Below are positions 47,378 to 56,630 of a stretch of DNA of 64,000 nt, in pieces. The DNA comes from Whalleya microplaca (taxonomy: Eukaryota; Ascomycota; Sordariomycetes; Xylariales; Xylariaceae), in contig MU385732.1 of assembly GCA_022497155.1 (NCBI GenBank), positions 434,001 through 498,000 of the forward strand, in the 5' to 3' direction. The translations under genes were made by a program, and so were the position numbers. The notes under the pieces were generated by a model that saw only the letters and a list, made by a program, of their open reading frames with translations, searched no databases and was not told the origin of the DNA. Every line of letters starts with the position of its first letter. Position 1 is the stretch's first letter.

Positions 47378-48187
47378 AGAGAAAATCGGATAGTACTGTA
47401 ATAATTTAAGACCAAAAGCCCTAGATGATGGCACATTAAAAATACACTCTCGGAACTCCATTAAGCCTCGCTAATGAAAACCTTGGCCCTCGTAGTAGTT
47501 GATGCAGATGTAGACATATGAGGTAGGTCGACTTTACAACATTGGAATGCACAACGCAATGTGGTACCGGGGATAGGCCAGCTGAGGACACAACCAATTT
47601 ATATATATATAAATTGGTGCTAGCCCGAGGCTCAAATAGTATACCGCATTCAGATCCGAAGGCCCATGTCCATGATACCTTCCGAAGTTGGTCTAGACAA
47701 CGATGAACAGATCATACGATCTAGCCTATGATGTTTTGCCATTCCCCAAGCATATCAAGATCTAACTTTGACTTATGTCTCTATATGGACTAGGCCACAA
47801 TTCACATCATGATACCATTGATTTGTAAGATGGCAACATAGATACTAATTTCAAGTCTCCACGAGGATAACAAATCATTTCGTGTCGAGGTCAAGAACAT
47901 CATTTTTGGTTCTTTTCTGGTGTCGAGCTACATCGCGATGAAGATACTACAACAATGCTATGATTCGTGAAAGTCTCGTATCCCTCCTTTCCTTCCTAGT
48001 GAAGTGCACCGGCAAACGCCTTTCCATAAACGCCAGTGAGCCGTCCTTTCCGTGTAAAGCATGGAAACATTCAGAACGACTCATGTAGAACGAGTCGAGA
48101 TGCTAAACTCCTTGCATTCTTGCCATTCTCCAGGGCGCAATCAAATAAACCTTATTCGTCCTTTGCCATATCCGGGACAGTAGCCGC
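47378..48187. other. Intergenic between convergent genes; AT palindrome
   Basis: The stretch holds the 3' flanks of the dehydrogenase gene and the convergent coiled-coil gene. The only structure noted is a 26-bp perfect palindrome at 47593-47618. No gene is seen. Confidence 0.55.
47593..47618. repeat. 26-bp perfect AT-rich palindrome
   Basis: The sequence begins ACCAATTTATATA and ends with the exact reverse complement TATATAAATTGGT, with no spacer. It could form a hairpin in the 3' region of the dehydrogenase transcript or a cruciform. Confidence 0.85.
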
Positions 48188-49386
48188 CTAAGAGGTGCTG
48201 GCAGGCACCGCAGGGAACGCCGAGGCAGCAGCCTCTTCAGACATAGATGTAGAATGCGTCAAATGTGAATGTTGGGCCGGTTCTCTTGTCACCGATGCAT
48301 TAGCATTGGCATGAGCATCGCTCAATTGGCGCTCTACACGCAAGTTAGTATGTTGCAAACAGATGGCACAATCTGGTGACTCGTACCGAGTTCTCGAATT
48401 CTGTGGCGCAACATCTGATTCTCACGAATCAACGACTGAGTCTCTGCCTGGTAGTAGGCACTCTCATCGCGGACTCCTGAAAGATGTGGCTCTGTCATCT
48501 CCGCCGCGCTGATAGACGTTGATCTCATCCTAGGAGACGATGCGCCACGACTCGGTGTTCTGGATCTGCGATGGAGGGCATCTCGAGCCATGTCGAAGGA
48601 AGATCGGGGATGTGACACCACCGGGGATCGAGGGGTCGAGGTTGCAGGTGCGGGGAGTGGTGGTTGCATCGAGATAGACCGTTCCGAAGTGGGTGTCGCA
48701 TCCTCAGCAGCTACACTCGTTTGGCCCTGGCCCTGAGCTGCCTGGAGTTGTTGAAGTTGGATTTGTTGCTGACGAATCATATGCAAGAGCCGGTTCTGAC
48801 ATAATGGTTAGTGGATAGTCACCCAAAATAAGAATTATTAGATCATGGTAGTTCATACCACTTGTGCCTCCTGTTCAGCCTCGAGCTCCTGGTGAAGCTC
48901 TCCTAGACTTGGTGCTCTGGCGTGGTGCGGGTCACCTCCGGCTAAAAGAGGAGACGGTGACATAGGCTGAGGACTTGTAGTGCTATGGGCACTATGTCCA
49001 CCTTCTGCAACCATCTCACCCGGTCCGGGGAGGGAGGGATCGTTGAGCTGGAGGTTCATCAATACTACAGAACGTCGTCGGCCGGCTTGAGGTGACTGTC
49101 GCTGTCGTGATAGGGAGCTGCTTGAGGAGCCTGTGAAGCAGTCAAAGGTTAGTACGTTAATAAGCTGCGAATTATTAAACAAGCAGGGGGGGGTGTAAGA
49201 CGTACGCCGCGTAGGTTCATGTTGGAGTCCGGCATTCATAGTAGCGGCAGCCTGGAGAGAGACGGAGGCAGATCGAGGAGAGGGTGAGTTGGTATCCCCA
49301 AGCTCCCCTCCGTTGTTGTTGCTCGTAGAGGTCATGATGCGTGGGCTTCCAGATGATGGGGGAAGTGAGTTGATGTCGGGAGCCAT
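48188..49386 (-). CDS. Coiled-coil, Ser/Pro/Gln-rich protein of unknown function
   Basis: Four exons: 49386-49206, 49130-48859, 48795-48387, 48333-48188, giving 335 residues with matching phases. The start MAPDINSLPPSSGSPRIM is preceded by a purine-rich leader. The protein is largely disordered with SP/TP sites. It has one basic patch (QAGRRRSVVLMNLQLNDPSLP) and two short coiled coils: LGELHQELEAEQEAQV joined to NRLLHMIRQQQIQLQQL, and a C-terminal YYQAETQSLIRENQMLRHRI continuing into RELERQL. The spacing of leucines in the last is zipper-like, but no basic DNA-binding region sits directly before it. It looks like a conserved fungal hypothetical protein; a role cannot be assigned. Confidence 0.78.
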
Positions 49387-51625
49387 ATGAGCAGCGGCGA
49401 GAGAGAGAGAGGTTTTGACGTCTACTTAGGTTACCAGGAGGACTGAACTTAGGAGCTACCTAGGTACGCCTAGGTACGCAACTTGCATAATACGCCCGTA
49501 GGTGCCTGTAGGTGCCTGTAGGTGCCTTGGCCGGCCTTGTTGGTTGGTGGGCAGCACGATGAAGTAAGAAAAGAAGTGGGGAGATAGACGGGCTGGAGTT
49601 GCTAGGGTTTGGCCATCAGGTGCAGGTGGTTCTGGGATGGGAGCCAAATGGGCTAAGGATCGAATAGAAGAACCACGTTCGATGCAGTCGATGCGGTCGA
49701 TTGCTGTCGATTGCAGCCGATTGCAGTCGATGGTGGCACAGATGTCCGGTCACACGCCGATGCACACACGTAGGAATACGTAGGAATGGCAAGGAAACGG
49801 CACCTGGCCAGCTCGTAAATGCTGAAGCTTGAGAAAACTGTGGCGCTCAGGTGATGGACATGTGGAATGATGTGTAAACGTAGGTTGAAGTTAGCTGGGA
49901 ATGGATCTGAGCTTCCGTGCCCTGGGAGTGACGAAAGTGTGGGGCAACACAGAGGACCTCCGAAACGTTGTGAAGTTACACCCGTATGTAACCCAGCTGT
50001 CTTATCGGCTTATCTGGTTATCTACTTATCTGATAAGCTGATAAACTATACTAAGGTTAGGTTGCCTCTCAGCCCAGCACTTGTTACTTATATAGATACC
50101 TCGGCAGCAACTATAAAGGTAGCTATGTCTCTTTTACAAATGAAGACAAACATAATATAATGTTCGCAATTATGTTCTTCATTAATTCTATGAACGATAA
50201 ACTGTCTTTTTAAGGTGTTTAATTCCACTTGTTTCCGATAATTTTATTTTTCGCCTGTTATGTATTAAGTTATTAGCTTTATCAGAGAACTTAGATTTCT
50301 CACAGAAAAGCTTCTTGCCGCATACCATAATGGAATAGAAATATATCTATTCTCACTATGTCTTCACAACTTCTATGCATTTATAAACACATTGTATATA
50401 TTGATAAGGGGTACAGTTTAGGCTTTGTAGAACGCCCAACCCTCCTGTAAAGGTTCTCCCCGGAAGACTTCAATAAGCTCAGGAAGGCATTATTAATTTC
50501 AAACATTTTCGGATCACTCAGCCAACCGCCCAATGGCAATCAAAAATATTTTGTGATGACATTCTTTGTTAGGGTACCAAATACCTATCCAAAAAGTTGG
50601 TCAATGGAATATAGGGGCGGTATGTTAATTACAACAACAGGCAAGTCATCATTCCCATGCAGTCTTACGTATATACGATTTGATGCTCCATATTTATTCA
50701 TCGTCTTCAGCGTGGAAGTCTATCTTAACTTGTGTATCAAGCAGTGTCTTGTATGCAGCTAACTGTATAGAGTCAATCACAGAGACACCGACGGAGAACG
50801 TGTGATCCTTTAAATAATGGTTGGGGGAAATAATTCAGGAACTCAGTCTAGTGATTCTCATATGCCGTATTAAAGAATGGTGATAGCGTTTTCGCGAGCT
50901 TGTAATAGACTATATTTAACTGAAATATTCAATAGAATATCATAATCTTCTTACTTAATATTTCAAAATGATTTCTGTGCTCTTATGTGGATTTCATCGG
51001 TAGCCGGTTTTAATTTGTGTAGGTAATGAGGAAGCCCATGAAATCAGATGATGTCCTACAGAAATCTCCTTGATCGCGATACAATCGTTTCGAAATATCA
51101 ATGACTAAACGAGTGATGAATAATATCGTGATAAGTATAGTTAATTCAAGTCTTGCCTAGTTAGTATGACGAGGTATCGAACTGACGAGATTGCAATCCT
51201 AAGGAACGTGATATCTTTTTCGTTCCTCATCTGCTTCCCTTCCCCTTGTGACTGTCTGCGCCGCAACGTCCATCCAATCAACCAGGATTGTTTGTGTTTT
51301 CACCAACAGTGACGGCTAAATGTCTTGGCTGAGTTGACTCATCCGAGACTTGTCGTAACTTAACCCCTCTTTTGTGTCAATTCGAGATTCTACTGGCATC
51401 TAGTCGTGAACATACATACTTTGAGATCAATACAATCTATATCTTTATCTGCCGGCTTAGAGCTTCTTCCGCGTTCGTTCTTGATCAGCTTGCATAGCCA
51501 ATGCAAAGTTCTAGGCAGAACGATGTGTACGTCTTGTCTATCACCAGCATCAGACCTATTTCTGCAAATTCATCAAGGGTGTAATATACATCGGAGTCGG
51601 CCAGAGTGCTAACATACACTTACAG
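49387..51625. other. 2.2-kb intergenic; GATA-site cluster; no resolved gene
   Basis: The left end has a GTAGGTGCCT triple repeat near 49498-49530 and a GATTGC(A/T)GTCGAT repeat near 49697-49730, both in the upstream region of the coiled-coil gene. A dense GATA-site cluster lies at 50001-50046. From 50150 to 51200 the DNA is AT-rich and featureless. A 5' exon of the CFEM-like gene should lie before 51625 but could not be identified with confidence. Confidence 0.55.
50001..50046. promoter_or_regulatory. Cluster of six GATA-factor sites, including ATCTGATAA
   Basis: Within 46 bp there are six TTATC/GATAA cores: TTATCG, TTATCT three times, and TGATAA twice. The central pair overlaps to give ATCTGATAA (50028-50036), which matches the published ATCWGATAA site of iron-responsive fungal GATA factors (SreA/Urbs1/Fep1). 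It lies 0.6 kb upstream of the coiled-coil gene and 1.6 kb upstream of the CFEM-like gene. Confidence 0.5.
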
Positions 51626-52164
51626 CGTTATCAGCCACTACTTTAGAGCCATGGGCTACGTTACCCCCATTGTACTTTGCCAATTTGTTTCCGTCCTGCG
51701 CGAAGAACTGCGAGCCGTTCCTCGGTGCAGATAGTGCCTGTTATACGGGGCCAATAGATGCTATAAATATCGGTGGCAGCGATGCAAGAATAAGAACCTG
51801 GATCACATGCTACTGCAAATACAACGAAATCCAATCCTTCCTAGATGGCACGTCTGGCCTATGCGAAGAAGCGTGCCCTGATAACGCCAAGGAGTCTAGT
51901 GCGGAAGCCTGGCTGACTGAACTCTGTGGTCTCATACCATCTGTACTACCGTCATCCACAAGAAGTCCTGCCTTACCCACGCTATCTTCTGGTCTTACAA
52001 TATCATCCACTTTCATGATACCCACTGGTACCACTTCACCGACGAGTTTGATATTCCAAGAAGTAGAGAATAATACTTCGGCATATAGACTTGGCGTTAG
52101 CGCCTTCACGGGAACAATACTGGGCGTAATTGCTGGAGTTATGATATTTACATTTCTGGTCTAA
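51626..52164 (+). CDS. CFEM-like cysteine-rich, GPI-type surface protein (5' end unresolved)
   Basis: This is the 3' exon of a gene: the frame closes at 51610 and a TTACAG acceptor precedes 51626, with no in-frame ATG inside. Eight cysteines in the order PSCAKNC, SAC, ITCYC, GLCEEAC, ELC follow the CFEM scheme (PxCAx2C at the start, CxC, Cx3C, then a 16-residue gap to the last Cys). The gap between Cys 3 and the CxC pair is longer than usual. A Ser/Thr/Pro-rich stalk and a terminal hydrophobic helix (TGTILGVIAGVMIFTFLV) fit a GPI-addition or membrane tail. CFEM proteins act at the wall, some in heme uptake or pathogenicity. The first exon with a signal peptide was not found. A tiny ATG-T exon at about 51521-51524 with donor GTACGT fits the phase but gives no good signal. 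Confidence 0.65.
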
Positions 52165-52477
52165 CCTATAATATATCATGGAGGAGGGGTACAAAGCTGT
52201 AGGAACAGAAACCACGAATGCTACACAACAAGGAGAGAGCACGGGGAGAAATGCGACTGAAAATACAAATATATTCAATGTCAGAGATGTGCTAGTCGGT
52301 CATCTTATAGTGTGTAGATTCTAGCGTCAAAACATGTAAGGGGTTAATTGCGTGACAGAGTAGGACAAGAAACTCGTTTGTAATAGAAGTCTCTTGATTT
52401 CTGGCCTCCCCTGACAACAGGCAAATGTTCCCCCTATTCATAGCCGTATGCGCCTGAAGTAAGCTTTCAGGGGGTGT

Positions 52478-52854
52478 TGTTGGATGTTATTCGATACTGT
52501 TGGAATGTATAACTACCTAATAAAAGGTATGATCACCAGACGGCGGCTACGTCGGCAACAGACTAGATACGTACCAAGAATACGTACCGCGGCAGCAGGT
52601 CTATAAAAACCTGTCGCCGAACCTCAGACTCAGATTGAAACTTAGAACAACAAGCACCCTCAGAGGGCCTAGAGAATTATTGCTGAATTGATATATTTCC
52701 AAGCCCTGAATTACAGCCCTTGTCACAGGGGGTCCATAGCTAGCTATAATAGACTTCCTACAGAGGTTTCAGCTAGAACCTAGCTAGAACCTTATACGAG
52801 GCCCCTGTCAGCTACGGCTGACTACATAGAGAGAGTTAGATTCGATCTCTAACA
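52478..52854. mobile_element. LTR-like remnant (possible solo LTR, Copia style)
   Basis: The segment begins near TGTTGGATG (a second candidate start is TGTTGGAATG at 52499) and ends TTCGATCTCTAACA, so it has TG...CA ends and related inverted termini (TGTTGG/CTAACA). It contains a TATA-like TCTATAAAAACC (about 52600) at a position expected for an LTR promoter. No 5-bp target duplication was found (gatac or gtgtt versus gcgct), and no reverse transcriptase or gag reading frame is nearby. It is therefore decayed, or its ends are misplaced. Confidence 0.35.
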
Positions 52855-53912
52855 GCGCTATTCGTTTTCGCTCCATTAGCTTATTGCTGTCTGCTATAAC
52901 GCATGCTTGCTGGCCGCATCACTGGCACGACTTAGACATAATGAGCCATGTTCGTAAAGCCGTACAAGACACCACACCACAGTCCTGGTTGATACATCAC
53001 TGAGGCATAAGGAGATTTACGCGAATATGACTAAATATATGTTAGACATAACTACCCTCCTTGTTGGAGGTATTGGCGTCATTCGGTACCTCGACTCCCT
53101 GTTGGAAATTCATCTTAAGTCACAGGTGCGGATTATAGTTTAGGAATATTAAAGTTTCGAGGGCTTACCTACTTATATTCATGGCTATGAATATCTCTTC
53201 ACTCACTACTTTTGCATAGTACTCTATGCTTGCTTGTCAAGATTGTCTGGGCCCTATAGGGAGTAGTGAAGCGGTATAGCATTATATATCTTGAGTAACA
53301 ATAGCTTCCTAATAGATATTTAACCCGCCCATCGAATCCTCGACTTCTATATTTCTACTAGCATATCAAGTAGCTGTAAGTCTGTTAGCTTGCTTAACTA
53401 ATGCGTATTCACATAGTGCTTCGTCTCTTAGTAGAATATATATAAGGGTGTCTCTGGTGACAAACAAACTGAAGATTGCAACATATTCAACAAAGTAGAG
53501 CCTGCCAATGAGAATACCGCCCGCAGAGAACTACTCGGTGGAAGTCTTAATACAAAGAAGCTTCCCCGCATGTATACATCTGGGGTATGCGGGGATGAGA
53601 GGTCTCCAAGACCCATACCAAGACTCATACTAGGACCACACCGGAATGGGGGTATAACCTATCCAATCATGTTGTATATCATCGTAGGCATCGTGTAAAT
53701 TAGCCTGAGTATTATCCGTAGTAACGAGCTCTATTTCGTGGAACAATTTCAATTGGCTTATTAGCATGCTTTAACTAGAGCAAGGCAGGGCTCCGGGCTC
53801 TGTTCATTACTAACCCGGCACCCGAGCTATGCCCAGGCTATAAGGTACTGCGATGTAATTACCTTCGAAACGGATTGGTACACCGAAGAAGAATGTATCG
53901 GTGTAGCCGGGA
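52855..53912. other. Intergenic upstream of the GH2 gene; no gene seen
   Basis: About 1.06 kb of AT-rich DNA, possibly extending from the LTR-like remnant into the promoter of the beta-galactosidase gene. No conserved frame. Confidence 0.5.
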
Positions 53913-56630
53913 ATGGCCTCGTTATCAATGTCTCCCCGATGCATAGCATGCGGGGTCTATCAGCTCATCTATCTGGGTCTCTTGTTAATTAATCTGCGAC
54001 CTACCGAAGCAGTCGCCATCAGAGACTCTTGGGCCAGCACAACGCCCAGTGGTCGCGAGGTTATCAAGCTCGACACAGATTGGCGGTTTTGGCGGTCGGA
54101 GGCAAAACCTGATAACCTGGTCTATGACCAAATCCTAGATGGGTCTAGCGGAATCAACAGAGATGTGCTGAAGCCATGGATACTTCCTTCTGGGAACCGG
54201 TTCATCAACGACCCGGCGAAACACCACCAACGACCAGCTGGTAATCCGGGTGGTAACCTCACTTTCGTACAGAAGAGGTTTGACGATAGCGATTGGGAAG
54301 CCATTAAACTACCGCACGATTGGGCAATTAAGGGGCCCTTCTACACTGGGGCAGAACCACCTGTCGACGGTGGAATGGGTCGATTGCCCATCCAAGGGGT
54401 TGGTTGGTACCGACGAAAGCTATCCTTGGCGCCTGAAGATACAGGAAAATCGATTTACCTAGATATTGATGGCGCCATGTCCTACGCAGTGGTCTGGCTT
54501 AATGAAAATCTCGTTGGTGGCTGGCCTTACGGCTACAACTCATTCCGCCTAGACCTGACCCCCTACATAACACCTGGGGATGACAACCAGCTAGCCGTTC
54601 GGATAGAGAATCCAACTAATTCTTCACGCTGGTACCCTGGTGGCGGTCTCTACCGGAATGTGTGGCTGTCAAAGGTAGACACGACGCACGTAGCACAATC
54701 AGGGACATTCATCACGTCGAGAGAGGTATCAGCTGAATCGGCAACACTTGATCTGACCATACAGGTCGAGAATGTAGCAGCCATTAGTCGACAGGTAGAG
54801 GTATCCACGGAAGTACATGAGATCGATTCTGGGCAAACAGGACGAAAGGTAGCTGAATTTTCCCGAGACCATATAATTATTGCAGCCGGTCAAATGCAAT
54901 CAGTAAATGGATCGACTACAGTGGAAAATCCGCGCTTGTGGGAACCATTGTCAGCAAAGCAACCTCACATGTATGTTGCCATTACTTATCTTTTCGCTGA
55001 CGGCGAAATTATTGATACTTATGAGACTTCCTTTGGCATCCGCTCGGTAACATTTAATTCCAACCAGGGGCTATTAATCAATGGCGAGCGTGTACGTATC
55101 CAAGGTGTTAACCAGCATCACGACTTGGGTGCTTTGGGTGCTGCATTTAATGTCCGAGCAGCTGAACGGCAGTTGGAAACACTGAGAGATCTGGGTTGTA
55201 ACGCAATTCGAATGTCCCATAACCCCCCTGCTCCTGAACTGTTGGATATGACAGATCGGATGGGATTTCTGGTTGTAGACGAGATATTCGATTCGTGGGA
55301 GATCTCAAAAACAGACCTGGACTTCCACTTGATCTTCCCGGGCTGGCACGAACCTGACCTCCGGGCGTTTATGCGACGGGACCGAAATCATCCGTCAATC
55401 ATAGCCTGGAGCTTCGGCAACGAAGTTGGCGAGCAGCATACCAACGAAACCGGCGCTGCGGTTGCCCACATGCTGCATCAAATAGTGCGCGAGGAGGATC
55501 CGACGCGGCCCTCCATGGCATCTATGAACTACGCCAAGCCGAACATGTCGTTTCCTCAGGAACTGGATGTCTTGAGCTTGAATTACCAAGGTGAAGGAAT
55601 CCGGGACACCCCGGCGTATTCCAATCTGGCGGGAATTCGAACAGAACCCCTGTATGCGGCCTTCCACGAGGCGTTTCCCGAAAAACTCATTCTCAGCAGC
55701 GAGACTGCATCAACGCTCAGTTCGCGAGGCACGTATGTGTTTCCTGTAACGAATGACACCAGTGCGCCTGTCAATGATACCTCCGGCGGCAACCCTGAAT
55801 TACTGCAAGTCAGCGCGTACGAGCTGTACACGGCTGGCTTTGGCTCATCTCCAGACAAGGTGTTTGCGGCTCAAGACAAGCATCCCTTCGTAGCCGGTGA
55901 GTTCGTCTGGACCGGCTGGGACTACCTGGGCGAGCCAACGCCATACTACACAGCGCGGAGCTCCTACTCGGGGATAATCGACCTCGCCGGCTTTAAGAAG
56001 GACCGCTTCTGGCTGTACCAATCGCGGTGGCGGCCGGACCTCCAGACAGCCCATATCCTTCCGCACTGGACGTGGCCAGACCGCGTGGGACAACTAACCC
56101 CCGTTCATGTTTTCTCCGCCGGCGAAGAAGCCGAGCTGTTTCTCAACGGACAATCACAAGGCCGACAGCGGAAAGAGGACTACACTTATCGTTTCCGGTG
56201 GGATAACATTACCTACCAGCCTGGCGAGCTACATGTAGTCACTTACAAGGACGGGCAGGAATGGGCGACGGAGACTGTGCGGACTGCGGGTGCGGCCACC
56301 GGACTGAGGCTCACGGCGGACCGGGAAGTTATCAAGTCCGACGGTGACGACCTCTCATTTATCACCGTCGAGGTAGTTAATAGTCGGGGAGACGTGGTGC
56401 CGCGGGCCGACAACGCCATTACCTTTTCTCTGTCTGGAGCCGGCGAAATCGTGGCAACTGACAATGGTGACCCAGCCGATATGACCGCGTTCCCCTCAAA
56501 AGAACGGAAGGCATTCAGCGGACTTGCTCTTGTTATTGTCCGCGCTAAAGCCGGTGTCTCCGGGCTGATTACTGTCACGGCTACGGGGGAAAACCTCTCC
56601 GGGACGGAGGTTACTATTACAGCATCCTAG
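53913..56630 (+). CDS. Secreted GH2 beta-galactosidase, bacterial-type, intronless
   Basis: Single exon, 905 residues. An N-terminal hydrophobic stretch (VYQLIYLGLLLINL) after a short basic start is a plausible signal peptide. Domain order: sugar-binding (VGWYRRKLSL; WYPGGGLYRNVWL), Ig-like, then the TIM barrel with IQGVNQHHDLGALGAAFNVR and IRMSHNPPAPELLD. The acid/base Glu is in HPSIIAWSFGNEVGE (about E504) and the nucleophile in ILSSETAST (about E597). After the barrel come a DUF4982-type module (AEELFLNGQSQG-like stretch) and an invasin-like Ig module (SLSGAGEIVATDNG). This layout is typical of bacterial GH2 beta-galactosidases acting on plant or glycan galactosides. A signal peptide, absence of introns and isolated position allow acquisition by transfer, not proven here. 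Beta-glucuronidase activity is less likely. Confidence 0.92.
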   Translation: MASLSMSPRCIACGVYQLIYLGLLLINLRPTEAVAIRDSWASTTPSGREVIKLDTDWRFWRSEAKPDNLVYDQILDGSSGINRDVLKPWILPSGNRFINDPAKHHQRPAGNPGGNLTFVQKRFDDSDWEAIKLPHDWAIKGPFYTGAEPPVDGGMGRLPIQGVGWYRRKLSLAPEDTGKSIYLDIDGAMSYAVVWLNENLVGGWPYGYNSFRLDLTPYITPGDDNQLAVRIENPTNSSRWYPGGGLYRNVWLSKVDTTHVAQSGTFITSREVSAESATLDLTIQVENVAAISRQVEVSTEVHEIDSGQTGRKVAEFSRDHIIIAAGQMQSVNGSTTVENPRLWEPLSAKQPHMYVAITYLFADGEIIDTYETSFGIRSVTFNSNQGLLINGERVRIQGVNQHHDLGALGAAFNVRAAERQLETLRDLGCNAIRMSHNPPAPELLDMTDRMGFLVVDEIFDSWEISKTDLDFHLIFPGWHEPDLRAFMRRDRNHPSIIAWSFGNEVGEQHTNETGAAVAHMLHQIVREEDPTRPSMASMNYAKPNMSFPQELDVLSLNYQGEGIRDTPAYSNLAGIRTEPLYAAFHEAFPEKLILSSETASTLSSRGTYVFPVTNDTSAPVNDTSGGNPELLQVSAYELYTAGFGSSPDKVFAAQDKHPFVAGEFVWTGWDYLGEPTPYYTARSSYSGIIDLAGFKKDRFWLYQSRWRPDLQTAHILPHWTWPDRVGQLTPVHVFSAGEEAELFLNGQSQGRQRKEDYTYRFRWDNITYQPGELHVVTYKDGQEWATETVRTAGAATGLRLTADREVIKSDGDDLSFITVEVVNSRGDVVPRADNAITFSLSGAGEIVATDNGDPADMTAFPSKERKAFSGLALVIVRAKAGVSGLITVTATGENLSGTEVTITAS

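Noticed and set aside
52831..52850. tRNA T-arm-like stem (TTAGA-TTCGATC-TCTAA)
   Set aside because: No acceptor, D-arm or anticodon arm pairs with it upstream; it is better explained as the end of an LTR-like sequence.
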